The position numbers and the translations under genes are program-made. Below are positions 1 to 11,473 of a DNA stretch of 64,000 nucleotides, piece by piece. Every line of letters starts with the position of its first letter. Positions within the stretch are counted from its first letter, which is position 1. This stretch comes from Aselliscus stoliczkanus (lineage: Eukaryota > Chordata > Mammalia > Chiroptera > Hipposideridae): positions 131,433,001 to 131,497,000 of the forward strand of contig CM066731.1 in assembly GCA_033961575.1 (NCBI GenBank), written 5' to 3'. Below the pieces are notes generated by a model. The model did no database searches. It was not told where the DNA came from and worked only from the letters and a program-made list of their open reading frames with translations.

Positions 1-242
1 GTTTCTCTTGTATAATTCAGGTTTGCTTTTAGTGTGCTATTAAGAATTAATTAAGAATTAATGCACTCCCCATTTGTCTGCTCTGAGATAAAACACAAAT
101 GGCTTTTTAAGATTGTGTAGATTTAAAGTGCTCGAAAAGTGAGTCTCATTTTTATTGAATTAACTAGAGATATCATCTGAGAAAGGTGATCTCAATCATA
201 TATCAAACACTTAGAGCAAACAAGAATAAACATTTTTCCTGC

Positions 243-690
243 CTTCATGTATTTGTTCACATTCATTTATACAACAAAAATTTACTGAACAACTGCTGTG
301 TGTAAGGATCAGTCTTCTTTACCTTAAAATCAGGCAGCAAGCAAGCATATGACATGGAGAGCTACAATTTCCCAGCACAGAAGGATAGAGATAGATATTC
401 ATCCCGAGAAGAGGGTCTGAGAGTTCTGACCACAGTAATGATTAGAGGCTTTCTGGGGGAGCTCGCATATGCACAGGTCCTTGGAGGAAGGGGGAACAGT
501 GACAGGTAAAGATGACAAAAAGAGCAGCAAGCTCTACCTAGAGAAGGCATTGTATGCAAAGACATGGCAGAAACCCAGAACAGTGAATGGTGCGGTGAAG
601 GCCATGGCTAAAAACACAGGCTGGGGGTAGACTGTGCAGGCATTTGACAGATAAGCTAAGGAGTTTAAGCTTTACCTGTATTCCAGTGGC
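243..690 (-). mobile_element. L2 LINE fragment, diverged
   Basis: The left end shows the reverse complement of the L2 3' end (TTCATTTATACAACAAA, then TTTACTGAACAACTGCTGTG). The right part resembles the L2 run about a following 'gccatggctaa...' and 'gagtttaagctttacc'. It is an ancient mammalian repeat recognised by eye; the borders are approximate. Confidence 0.6.
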
Positions 691-850
691 TCTCACAGTG
701 AAATCTCCAGTCCAATAGCATCAGCATTACCACGGTCCATACCCCAGACAGGCTAAATCAGAGTCTCAGGTGTAGGGGGTGGGGGTGGCTTAGCATTCTG
801 TAGTTCAACAGAAGCTCCAGGTGATGCTGATGCTAAAGGTTGAGAACCAG
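684..850 (+). mobile_element. MER5A-type hAT-Charlie element
   Basis: The segment runs from CAGTGGCTCTCACAGTG to AAGGTTGAGAACCAG and contains AGCATCAGCATTACC, CTAAATCAGAGTCTC and CTCCAGGTGATGCTGATG, the familiar MER5A landmarks. The terminal inverted repeat (CAGTGGYTCTCA versus TGAGAACCAC) is still visible. It is a non-autonomous DNA transposon common to placental mammals. Confidence 0.85.
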
Positions 851-1140
851 ACTTGTAGCCAGCCCTTCCAAGTTGCTATGTGTGCTGTGCATGGGTGACA
901 GGTATACTGGAGCTATTGATCTCCCTGGTCCTTAGGGTGGAGGGGCAGCCCCTGGGGTAGCTGGAGCTCCTGGAGATGACTGCTCCTCACACAAGCAGCC
1001 ACATTCTCTTACCCTAGGGTACCAAGTGAAAAAGGAGTATTGTATAGAGCAGGTGTGAACCCATGGGCCAAATCTGCCATGCTGCCTGTTTATGTGTGCC
1101 ACCCACAACCCCCTAAGAATGGCCTTTACAGTTTTAAAGG

Positions 1141-1256
1141 CTTGTTAAGGAAGAAAAGGACAGGAGGAGGAAGAAGAAGAATTAGATGAGGAAGAAGGAG
1201 AAGGAAAAGGAAGGAAAAAAAAAAAAGGAAGAGCAGGAGGAGAAGGGACAGTGTGA
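1141..1256. repeat. Purine-rich (GGA/GAA) tract
   Basis: About 115 bases are almost entirely A and G on the plus strand (AAG, AGG and GAA units and an A-run). This is low-complexity sequence; such homopurine tracts can form triplex DNA, which is not shown here. Confidence 0.85.
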
Positions 1257-1769
1257 TGCAATGTAGCCTGAAAAGCCTAAAATATTTACTGTCTGATCCT
1301 CTATGGAAAATGTTTGCTGACACCTGGTGGATTCAAGGAGAGATTCTTTTTGAGAAGAGCGATAAGTCCAAAGAATGAATTAAACAGATTTAATATCATA
1401 ATAGTGTGCAGAAAAGAAAAAGTGAAGGGACTGAAAGCAGAGTAGCCAAATACTGAACACAAGTGAGATGGTGAAGATCTAAACAATGCAATGTTCTTGG
1501 AATCGAAGAAGTGGGTGAATAATGTTTATATAAACAATGTGATTTAACTTTAAATTGACCCTAGTGTTATGCCATGGAAAGGTTCCCCACAACTGAAGAA
1601 ATCACAGACTATATCCAGTTCAGCCATCTCTTGGGGTTTGACTTGCTTTAGTTAGGAGTACAGTTCTGAGAGCACAGGTGCCTCTTATTTGTGTGGAGAA
1701 AAACAAACTCATGTTTAAATGCTTAGTGGGTGTTTAGAATTAATTACTGACAAAATATGTCATTATTGC

Positions 1770-1905
1770 CTACAACAGTGATCTGCATAAAAATCACCCA
1801 GTTATCTTCTTACAATGTCAATACAGTTTAGTAGGTCTGGATGGAGCCTGACATTCTTTAGTTCTAAAATGTTCCCAGATAGGGACCACATTTTAAGTAG
1901 CAAAC
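1770..1905 (+). mobile_element. Diverged MER5-like fragment
   Basis: The order 'atcacccagttatctt', 'gtaggtctggatggagcctgacattc' in pieces and 'gttcccagat' follows the MER5A layout loosely. It ends against the hAT MITE. The assignment is weak because divergence is high. Confidence 0.4.
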
Positions 1906-1913
1906 GTCTAGAA

Positions 1914-2147
1914 CAGGGGTCGGCAAACTGTGGCTTGCGAGCCACATGCGGCTCTTTGGGTATGTACATGTGGCTCTGAAGTAAAATTGAAATTGAAAAT
2001 AAAACTATCATAGTTTTATTTATAAAAGTTTTAAAGGATATTATTCATATAATGGTTATTTCATTTGTTTTATGGCTTTTGAATAATTTTTAAATTGTTG
2101 TGAGGGACAGGATTGGCTCTTCCATCTTAAAAGTTTGCCTACCCCTG
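1914..2147. mobile_element. hAT MITE with 8-bp target duplication
   Basis: The element starts CAGGGGTCGGCAAACT and ends AGTTTGCCTACCCCTG, terminal inverted repeats of about 16 bp with one or two mismatches. It is flanked by GTCTAGAA (1906-1913) and GTCTAGAC (2148-2155), an 8-bp target site duplication with one difference, as expected for hAT transposition. It is 234 bp long with no coding capacity, so it is a non-autonomous copy. Low terminal divergence suggests lineage-specific activity. Confidence 0.9.
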
Positions 2148-2193
2148 GTCTAGACTGAACAACAGTGCTTACTGGAAAAGCAAGTTTTTAAGG

Positions 2194-2232
<39 letters not shown>
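2194..2232. repeat. (TA)n microsatellite
   Basis: About 19 TA units lie directly beside the SINE poly-T end, inside what was its target duplication. Confidence 0.95.
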
Positions 2233-2235
<3 letters not shown>

Positions 2236-2359
2236 TTTATTTATTTTTATTTTTTTATTTTTTTTTGAGGGCAGTGTCACTGGCCCTCATATGTGGGACC
2301 GAACCAGGGCCGCTGGCTTCCCAGGCCAGCGATTAACCACCGCGCCACTCGGCTGGCCC
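2233..2359 (-). mobile_element. tRNA-headed SINE (type 1)
   Basis: The minus strand reads a tRNA-like head with GTGGCGC and GGTTAA (A-box region) and CCCTGGTTCGG (B-box region), then a short body and an A-rich tail seen as the T-run at 2236-2266. The flanks TAAGGTTATATAT (2189 onward) and TAAGGTCATATAT (2360 onward) are a target duplication expanded by the TA repeat. Other type 1 copies in the window share the body. Confidence 0.9.
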
Positions 2360-3548
2360 TAAGGTCATATATTAAAAGTATGGGAAATAATTTCTCCCTC
2401 CACAGATATCAAAGGCACGTTGTCTGCTGTACTACGTAATTTAGTTGGTCCTGAAAACATACCTGCCTCTGCTCCTGGTCACTGGAAATCGTGCCCTCTC
2501 AGAGGGGTAGTTTTTAGGGCCCTGTGCCTGGATATGGAATAAAGAGTAGACTGGAATAAAGGTTAGGAGAGGAAGGAATAGATATGGCAGATGGAAAAGA
2601 CATGACAGATCCTCCCACAGTGGCCAGAGGCAGTCTAACCTAGCAATTTGGGGAGTCACACTCCCTTAGACATCAGATTCGGGCTCCTCCACCTACAAAA
2701 ATTATTTTACCTTCCTTTTCCAGGGTCTTCCATAAATGGGGATAACAATTCCTCAAAGAGTAGTTATATGGAGTAAAAGAGATGTCACAAAGTAAAGTAA
2801 TAGTGAGATGATAATAAACTATAAAAAACACTAAATAATTGTAAACTGTAATTGTCAGAGATAAAATTGTATCAGCTTGAGATGCAAACAAAGCTCTCCA
2901 ACCATCACAATATTAAGCAAAAGACCTAGAAATTTATTAGTTACTAAAGGATAAATAGCCCCAAATAAATCTTGAAAAATACATATTGGTCCATATACAG
3001 GATTTGTATCTTAAATATTTGGGATTTCCTCAAAGAAATGACATGTATGTAATGTGAGACATTATTTGGAATTTGCTTTTTGACCCTAACATATATATTG
3101 CTTTTATTGTTTAAGGCTTGTACTAAATGGTGGATAAGCATTGCAATATTTAGAAAAGCAATTAGACAGAGGCTTAACATAGCTTCCAAAGAAAATCTGT
3201 GGTTTTATATCTAAATTATATTTTTAAATTAAAATATGGCCTTTGAGAGCTTTTTGATATTAGGTGGCAATTTATCATGGAATCACATGTAAAGTAAAAA
3301 GTTCAGTTAAGTGTCATGTAGCTGATTGCAAGATAAATTTTTACATTTTCATTGGGAATCTTTAATCTTGGAGACACAAGCCTAAGAGGTGGCACATATT
3401 GTGTCAGTTGCTTTTAATTCAATTAATTGAAACTCTCTAGGTCTTCACCTGGACTTGACAGTCTTTGCTTCTTTGTGTTACCTTATTCACAATGTCCTTC
3501 ACAGAGCTTTCGTTTCTCCTGTACTTCGGCTCCACCATACATAGATGC
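2360..3548. other. Unannotated AT-rich DNA
   Basis: No exon, RNA gene or clear repeat was recognised. Only short chance ORFs are present. Confidence 0.6.
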
Positions 3549-3730
3549 AGTGGAAAGAAAAAGAGGTTTTTGATGCCAGAGAGACCTGAGTGGCCTTAGA
3601 TGAGGTTCTTACTCTGAGAATTGGTTTCTTTACCTCATATCAGTACCCACTTGGCTGGATTATTGAGGATTAGAGATAATGTTTGTAAGTGTTTACATGG
3701 GGGCCTGTACATAGAAAATGGGCAGTGAAT
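3549..3730 (+). mobile_element. MIR element
   Basis: The segment follows the MIR order: head region around GCAGTGGAAAG, 'ctgagaattggtttctttacctcat', then 'attgaggattagagataat' and 'gcctgtacatag'. It is an ancient tRNA-derived SINE, moderately diverged. Confidence 0.6.
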
Positions 3731-4182
3731 ATGGGCTTTTGTTATTATTTATTATTGAAGTGTCAACCCATGGCCACCTATTCTATGAAGTCTTGGAAGC
3801 CCTGAAGATGGAAGCAATCTTTACCTCCTTTAATATCCAGTGGTGCATTTATTTGTTTCTGGTTACTTTTAAATGTAGCATTTTAGTTCTTTTGTGTTTA
3901 GATTATTTCCTCTAGAAGATATGAAATCTAGAGAAAGATTTAGGTTTCCACATCCTATATACACCATGCATCTAGCCAAGAGCTTGCAAATAATAGGTAC
4001 AATAATAAATGTTCAATGAATATTTCTTTAATAGAGCAAAACTTACTTTCTGACAGGACTCACGTCAGTTTTTAAGTTGGTGTGATCTCTGGTTTTCCCT
4101 GATTTCTCCAACTTTTCAATGCCCCGCCAAAGTAAATTACACCAGACACCAAACGTTTCACAATATGTTCCCTCAAGTACAA

Positions 4183-4188
4183 TTTATT
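4183..4188 (-). terminator. Candidate distal poly(A) signal AATAAA
   Basis: The minus strand reads AATAAA followed 20-45 bases later by a GT-rich stretch (positions about 4165-4140, including TTTGGTGTCTGGTG). This is the usual layout of a cleavage and polyadenylation site. It would give a 3' UTR of about 4.2 kb for PDE1A. Confidence 0.35.
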
Positions 4189-4470
4189 TAATTATTATAC
4201 GCAATAAGAAATACTGAGAATTACAGCAGAATAAAAACACAAGAATTGCAGCTTGTCAGTGTTAAAAATTAAGAGGTACTGGTTAAATGAAAAGGCATGT
4301 GGAAATGTTAGCTGTACGTTGGGTAGCTGAGGATAAAAATGCAAAGATGGGCGTTCAAGGTGCAGCAGCCTGACAAGTCCATCCTTTTCTTCATAATGGA
4401 CTCAACTTTGATGTTTGCAGAAGAGATGCACACTGCAACCTCTGCTCAGACTTCCTCTCTCATTAGCACG

Positions 4471-4572
4471 AGTTAGTAGAGAAGGAAGGGAGGAAAAAAG
4501 AAATGAAAAGGAAAGAAGTAGGGAGGCGAGGGAAGAGAGGGGGAGAGGGACAGAGATTAGAAAAGAAAAAGT
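4471..4572. repeat. Purine-rich tract
   Basis: About 100 bases of GA-rich sequence on the plus strand. If the distal PDE1A poly(A) site is used, the transcript would carry a long CU-rich stretch here. No function is inferred. Confidence 0.75.
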
Positions 4573-5762
4573 GCATCTCCCCCTGAGGAGAGGGGTCATG
4601 CTTTCTCTACTCCCTCTGTAATTCAGGGACAGTCCACTATACATCATATAACCTGGAGAATTAGGTTAAAGCCCACATACAGAAATTGATAAATTCATTA
4701 TATTCATCTATTTTTTTAATAACAATGTCTATAGATCTTGAAATTTTAATAAAAATAAAGTGGACATGTTTCCTATGACAACTGAGAAGCTGCATTTCAA
4801 TTTCTCCCTCTAGAGATTCTACGGCTTTACAGAAAGACAAATGGCTCAAATAGGAACAGAAGTTACTAGACTTTCCAGAGTCAGGTTCTATTTAAAATGC
4901 AGGATATTTTCTAGCTGGTAAATAGCTACTTAAAGACATGAAAAGCAATACTTATAATTTCTCCATAAATAGAAATAAAAAAAAACTTTTTTAAAGGACA
5001 AAAAGTCACCATGATGTACATATCTATAAATTTCCCCCAGCCCATCATTAAAGATCAATCTTTACTGATCACATTTAAAATATCAATTGCATTATAATGT
5101 CTATGATACAATTCAATTATTTAGCTGTGTTCTACACAAAATTCAAGTGAAACAAAAGCTAAGGACCTATTCACAGAATATTTAGAAGCACTTTTTACAC
5201 AGTCTATGCACAAATATATCTTAAATTAGAATGATGCATACCTAATATGCATACAGAATATGGCTTACACATTAAAAGGGATCTACGTTGTGAGTTATAA
5301 AATCACACTCCCTAGACTTAAAAGCTTCTAATTGTATCCATTTCTAAAATATTGCTTAGCACTGTGGAACCCAGGAAAGAAGCAGGTGCAACAGAAAGCT
5401 TTTTAGGACAGACATACCCTCCCTTCACGTTATTCTTTAATTGACGGCTACTCTTGATTTTTTTCCATTCACTTTCTACCTTTCACAGAAACAAATTCGC
5501 TTAGTCTCACAATCACTGAAGTGTTTATACAGTGAAAAGTTACAACACCTAATTGTGCTGGACCTTTCTTGTCAGCTAATAACAAATAAAGGCAGGTCTT
5601 CAGTTTGGAGCAAAGGAAAAGCTCTGCACATGCTCAGGCAAAACACGACAGGGACGCAGAGTCTCCAAGGGTGGCAGTTTGTTTTTGTGTAGTAAAACAT
5701 ATAAAGCCACGTCAAATAAGGTTATCTGTACAGAAAAGTATGGGCTTCCTTTCTCATTGATA

Positions 5763-5872
5763 TATATATATTTTTTTTTTGAGGGCAGTGTCACTGGCCC
5801 TCATATGTGAGACTGAACCGGGGCCGCTGGCGTCCCAAGCCAGCGCTAAACCACCGCACCACTCGGCCGGCC
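5763..5872 (-). mobile_element. tRNA-headed SINE (type 1)
   Basis: The minus-strand copy has its T-run at 5771-5780 and tRNA head at 5845-5872. It is flanked by perfect 10-bp duplications CTCATTGATA at 5753-5762 and 5873-5882. It lies inside the putative PDE1A 3' UTR in the sense orientation. Confidence 0.93.
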
Positions 5873-5907
5873 CTCATTGATACTTTTGAATAAACAAACA
5901 AGCGTGT

Positions 5908-5929
5908 ACACACACACGCACAAGAGTAC

Positions 5930-5977
<48 letters not shown>

Positions 5978-5982
5978 ACACC
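5908..5982. repeat. (CA)n microsatellite, interrupted
   Basis: CA repeats broken by CG, CC and GAG interruptions, with a pure core at 5938-5971. Confidence 0.95.
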
Positions 5983-6999
5983 CCTTGTCCTATCCCTTGG
6001 CCTGTATTAGATGTATGAACACTCCCAAAGGCAAATTCCATTCTCAGTTCTACTGTTTATGTCCAATAACGGCTAAATGTTCTCATCATCTGGATTGCAG
6101 GTAATGTGTGACTTGCATTGTGACGAAGTCCATGTAGGTGAAGCATTAGTACTTTGAAGCCACAGGGATAGATGCCGCTGATCCAATAAGCTCAGGGACA
6201 GGTTTCACTGTGGGTTCCCAGCTTTAGAGTTAGGACGACATATCCGTCAGATCCCAGAGCCAGGGCTATGAAGATCCATTGTTGTCATAGGCCTTCAACT
6301 TCTGTTTCCAAACAGCCCTATCTCTCAGTTTGTTTCCATGTATTCAAAACAACAAGGACAATCTAAATGGCCTGTCCCTCAGAGCCATACAAAATATTTT
6401 TCCATAATTTTTTTTTTGCTTTCCTTTTCCTTAAGATCTCAAAATATGGTAGTTACAGCATTCTATAAAACAGTGGAAGAGAGTAAATTTTAAAAATGCC
6501 TCATCTGCACATGTATAGCACAGTCACTGATGCTATAACTGGGTTCAAAGTGATGACAATTTAATACTGTCCAACTTTCATCTTCAAATTTTCTCATGCT
6601 TGATTGAAGAAGGCCAAATTGTGGAGGAAAAATGATGACAGAAGGACTGGCCAAAACTTCCGATAGCAACTTTGAGTGTATTTATTTGGCCAGATTTACT
6701 CCCTCAGAATTTATGTTCTTCCTTATTTAGGAGTCCATAAAAAAATGGCCTGAACCAGGCATGTGTTGAAAGAGGAGAATATAACTTTGTGGAAAGTTGA
6801 GGATTTAGGACGTTTTAGTACTGTTCTCATTATCCTGAAATACAATCCAAATGAATATGAAGATCATATTTTAGTCATATACAGACATCAATTACTGTGC
6901 AACCATTTCATATTGGACTTTATATACTTTGTGGAAAAGAAGAGATTTGTCAGTATAGAATAGGTATTGGTTTTATATTGGTTGGAATTTCTCTTTTTA

Positions 7000-7002
<3 letters not shown>

Positions 7003-7065
<63 letters not shown>

Positions 7066-7089
7066 ATCTCTATCTCTATCTCTATCTCT
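7003..7089. repeat. (CT)n grading into (CTCTAT)n
   Basis: About 28 CT units are followed by five CTCTAT-type units. This compound microsatellite accounts for the long low-complexity ORFs here. Confidence 0.95.
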
Positions 7090-8060
7090 GTTTTAATCCC
7101 AAAATGTACAAATTTTGATCCCATGGATCAGAAGTCACAAACTCAAATAGCTACCCAGGCCTGACAGGTAACATAAATGAATTAAATGGACCTGTTGTGA
7201 AACAACCAAAGTCACAAGGACTGTAGTGAACAAAGAGCATAAGCCCTGTTTAATGATATTCAAAAAGATATGTTAAGTCATTGCGGAAGTCAAGAAAGCA
7301 AATGTGTATACTAAACTCAGCCCAGAAATCATTGGTTTTTGACCCCTCGTGGGCAGTACACTCAACACTAAAGGGTCGGCAGTGGTAGGAACAGGGAGCA
7401 CTTCCCTCCCAATGACTAATGTGTCTGATACTTGTTTCCCTTTGAAATGCCGGAAATCTCTTACATATCCTTCAAGGAAGAAAAATATGATAAATCATAT
7501 GCCCGTGTCTTATTAGATAATAAAACAGCATGGCATTGTGTATCCAACTCTAATCTTGTTCACTCTAATAAATGAAAACAGAATAAAATTTAAGCAATAC
7601 AAAACACTTCAAAACATTGAGGACATTATAGATGTTTTAAGTCCACAAGGTTTTGTTGTCAAATAAATACTATTAGAAAACTGAGTTAAACAAAATTAAG
7701 CAATATTCTTTCCAACTGGTTGTCTCCAAGCCAGTGTACACTATATAGCTTCAAAAGAAAAAAAGCTTATTATGTTTTTCAGGAGACACTAAGGCATCTC
7801 CACTATAAAGATACATCCCTTCCTTCAAACTGCCTGCATGTCCTCTGTAGAACCAACAGAATGGTTCTCAACTTTAGTGTACAGAGGATATCAATAGATG
7901 GAATTATTAAAAATTTAAATTTCTAAGGCATTACTCTTAGAGTTAATAATTTGGTAGAAGGAAGGTGAGCTCTAAAAGCTATATTTTTAAGAGACCCATT
8001 AATGTAAATGTCCACAGATTTTAGCAAACATTGATATTTGCTTCATTAATATGTATTTGC

Positions 8061-8066
8061 TTTATT
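8061..8066 (-). terminator. Candidate proximal poly(A) signal AATAAA
   Basis: Plus-strand TTTATT is AATAAA on the minus strand, about 345 bases after the PDE1A stop codon. It would give a short 3' UTR. AATAAA is frequent in AT-rich DNA, so this is only a candidate. Confidence 0.35.
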
Positions 8067-8408
8067 ATTATCACCTGCTGTGAACATTCACATTTCTTAC
8101 AAATAGCAAAAGAAATCAGGGTTAAACTGCTACACTGACTTGAAGGATTAAAATGTTCCAGTAAGCATAATTTTCATTAATAAGCAAAGTAAGAACTCTT
8201 GGTTTGAAAAGGTAAATATTTAAGATTTTGCCCCAGAAGATAGAAGACAGAGATTTTTCAGAAAGAATTCAGGAGGACATTTAAATAAGATAACTTTGTC
8301 TCTAATGATATTCTACAAACAATTCATTTCAGAAATTAGGTTTCTTGTCTGAAAAATGAAATTACCTCTCATATTTAAAATAACAGAAGCCCTTATGGTT
8401 TTTCAAAC

Positions 8409-8482
8409 CTATGAATGTGTATCAGCATGTTTTCCTTCAGCTTTTACTCTGTCTTCCAAGTTCTTATGAAGATCAGGTTCAC
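8409..8482 (-). CDS. PDE1A: PDE1A terminal coding exon with stop codon
   Basis: After a TTTTAG acceptor, 74 coding bases complete a Gly codon and encode EPDLHKNLEDRVKAEGKHADTHS followed in a few words by TAG at 8409-8411; the residue run is the PDE1A tail that begins GE, contains HKN and ends in THS. The phase (1 in) matches the donor at 31762 exactly. Identification rests on this phase match and on resemblance to the known mammalian PDE1A tail. It differs at several positions (for example DRVKAEG), as expected for a weakly constrained tail. The intron joining it to the previous exon is about 23.3 kb. I did not find the alternative PDE1A terminal exon that ends in a different tail. Confidence 0.9.
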
Positions 8483-9369
8483 CTAAAATACAAATAAACA
8501 AATACTCAAAACAAAATAGGCCTGTGAAAAACATAAATACAGTCAAGAAACTGAAGCATCTAGTAAAATGTTGAAGACTGGATTTTACAATGGATTTCGT
8601 GGCACTTTTCTCTAAAGGTACTTAACATTTTGTTTTCAGACTGTGAATTTATAGAGTACAACAAGTCATCTTCTGGTGGTTATACAACTTTTTGAAGTTG
8701 CAATTTAATCTGGGAATACAGAAATGAAACAGATGAGACATGTTAACATCTATTAAATCAAATGTAAAAATTACGCATGTTTTTCCTGAATATTTTTAAC
8801 TGGAACAAATTCTTTTAAACACTCTAGAGATCAGTGTCTTTTACTACATGTTGCTTAGTTGCTATGAATTTCAAACAAATGAATATGAGAGAATAGTAAT
8901 GTATAACATAAGAAATAATATGTCAAGACACACTAATGGAATTTATAATCTTAGAAAACTCAGCTTCTATATAAACCTTGAAGAAGAAGGAAAAAAAAAT
9001 TAGCATGGAAAATGTTCCAACATTTCTAGAGAGGTTTCTAAAGAATCTATTAAAAACAGAAATATAAAATATACAGTTTAAAAAAGTCTTACATGAGAAC
9101 GTAAACATAGCAGGAATTAATTTTTGAGTCAATTACTCAAAATACCTTGATATTTCCAGAATAGTCATGTATGATGAAATGCTCTGTCTGAAATTTGATT
9201 GAAAATACACTAACAGTTAAACTTTGCACCAATTAACTTGAGATAAGATAATTCCTTCAAAACATAAGACTGTGTTGTTCAGTTGCAACATAGTTTTTTA
9301 CTGAGGTTATAAAATTAGAGAATATATAGAACTTATGAAGTGTAAAATTATTTTGCCTTGCATTATATA

Positions 9370-9496
9370 TAGAGAGTGTGTTTTTTTGTGTGTGTGTTTT
9401 TTTAGGGCAGTGTCATTGACCCTCACATGCGGGACCCGAACCGGGGCCGCTGGCCTCCCAAGCCAGCACCCAAACATCGCACCACTCGGCCGGCCC
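9370..9496 (-). mobile_element. tRNA-headed SINE (type 1)
   Basis: The head and body are as in other type 1 copies (B box GGTTCGGG on minus). The tail is mixed with a TG tract. The flanks GCATTATAT and GCACTATAT are an imperfect target duplication that seeds the adjoining TATC repeat. Confidence 0.88.
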
Positions 9497-9501
9497 TCGC
9501 A

Positions 9502-9558
9502 CTATATCTATATCTATATCTATATCTATATCTATATCTATATCTATATCTATATCTA

Positions 9559-9609
<51 letters not shown>

Positions 9610-9610
9610 A
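9502..9610. repeat. (TATATC)n then (TATC)n microsatellite
   Basis: Roughly 11 hexamer units switch to about 12 tetramer units, beginning immediately after the SINE. Confidence 0.96.
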
Positions 9611-11380
9611 TTCAACAGGGGAAAACTTATCTTTTGTCCCAGGATCAAGATTTCAGGTAGTCACATGACTTTCCTGATAATTCTTAGATAATAAAAACAT
9701 TGTGTGATCACATTAAATTGTCAAAGTCTCAACTCAGGCATTAGAAGGTCTGGTCACATTTAATATATATCAATCTTAAAACAAGGATAAGATTTCTTGC
9801 AGAGCCCAGAAATGGGGTGGGGTGGGGGAATGGCTGATGTTTCCTTGCCCTCCCCCAAAAGGCTTCCTTAAACCCTGAGCTGGAGAAAGGGGAGAAGGGG
9901 GCTGAGAAGAGCAGCAAAGCTGCTGCTTGACTAACATCCTGTCGGATATTTAGAGCTGGTTTTTCTGGGAGCCTATTCATGGGCTCTGTGGGGACTTCTT
10001 GCCAAGGACAATGGAAACTTCTCATCCCCCTTATATGGGCACATGACATTGGTTTCTTGACAATGTCCACAGCTCTGGAAATTTATTGGTAGATTTCCAG
10101 CTTCTGTCTGCTGAGGTACTGTCACCCTTCCAAATCTGGGTGGGCCATATTTCATTCACATGAAATACTCATGAGGCATACGTTCCCATAAATTACTTGA
10201 GGAAAGGCTGAAATCTACTGTGGCTCATCTGTCAGGATGTAACCCTTTATATTTCTCATGTAACAACTAGATTCCATTCCCCAAGCCCCTTAACTTCAAA
10301 TTCCCCAAGGGTTCTGGAGAAGCTCTCTTCCCTTGGTTTGAAGTGAAGAACGACGCATTCCTACCTCTTTCCTGGTAGCAGAAAGCTCATTAATAAAGAG
10401 ATCTGGCTCACAAATCCTTTTACAACTGTCAAAAGCCTGACCTTTCACTTGTTTGAGTTGGGTGAGGGTTATGAGCATCCTCGTAATTGGCTTTTGAAAC
10501 TTCGTTGAAATTCCTGTCTCACAAGTCAATTTGTGTCTGACATTTATTATCTTAGAACTTGGCTTAAACTTCTGAATTAATGTCCTGTTACTTACAACAA
10601 GATTAGAACAGAACAAAACAGACTGGAACAGAATAGAACAGAGTAGAAAGAATAGACAATTAAAAGAAAGGAATATAAATAATTAATTCTCTGGTTCTGA
10701 AAATTTTTGAGAGAACATTTTACAATGGGCAAAGTACATTGAGGTCTATTGACTGCCAAATGCTCTTACATCTAGTAGATAAAGAACTCACGAGTAAAAA
10801 AAGGAACAAAATCATCAAATGGTAACAATTCAGTGATTATAAAAAACAAATACCAACATGATACACAGATCACATCTAAGAGTAATTTTATATATGCAAT
10901 TAGAAAAACAGTAATTAAAAACTATGACCAACTCTATTTTGTATCTGGTTTTGCCACTCCTTTCTTTATAGTGAGACACCAATTGCTTAAGAAATAAGGA
11001 CGTTTTAGTTAATCCATGAAACAGATATGAAGAGGAGCTTTTTAAGGGGTATAGTCCCTTTAAAAATGGTTTAAGTTGTTGAACTCAACATACTAGATAT
11101 GTTTGTAAATAAACTTATGGCACGAATTCTTAATGTCTCTTCTCTAAAAACAAAATAAAACAAACAAATTTAAAAAACCCAGAAACTATGAGCAACTCAG
11201 GACAAGAGTTTTGCAGCACTGAAAAAATAGTGTTTTCCTTAAAAACTGTAAAATCCCAGATGTGATGTTTTCAGGAGCACATATACAACCTTGCCAAGCA
11301 AATGTATGGCAGTTGGTTTGCTTAGGAAAAAACTAGAGTCCTCAACAATTCAAATCACATTACATTTAGTTACTAACTCT

Positions 11381-11473
11381 TTTTTTTTCTTTTTTTTTTT
11401 GAGGGCAGTGTCACTGTTCCTCATATGTGGGACCTGAACCGGGGCCGCTGGCTTTCCAAGCCAGCGCTCAACC
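11381..11473 (-). mobile_element. Type 1 SINE, truncated at its tRNA end
   Basis: The minus-strand copy has its T-run at 11381-11400 and then the usual body up to GCCAGCGCTCAACC. The outer part of the tRNA-like head is missing, so the copy is 5' truncated. Confidence 0.85.

Larger units (their letters stand above)
4183..8408 (-). other. PDE1A: Probable PDE1A 3' UTR (extent uncertain)
   Basis: The minus-strand sequence directly after the TAG is the 3' UTR of the terminal exon; how far it extends is not certain. Candidate ends are the AATAAA signals described at 8061-8066 and 4183-4188. The stretch is AT-rich and mostly free of old repeats except for a SINE (5763-5872), a CA tract, a CT tract and a purine-rich tract, which would be transcribed as GU-, GA- and CU-rich RNA respectively. 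No ORF of note is present on either strand. Confidence 0.4.

Noticed and set aside
6888..7164. Ser-Leu or Arg-Glu repeat proteins
   Set aside because: All are readings of the CT microsatellite in different frames.
9335..9691. 118-codon ORF with Tyr/Ile/Leu repeats
   Set aside because: It is a translation of a SINE plus a TATC microsatellite.
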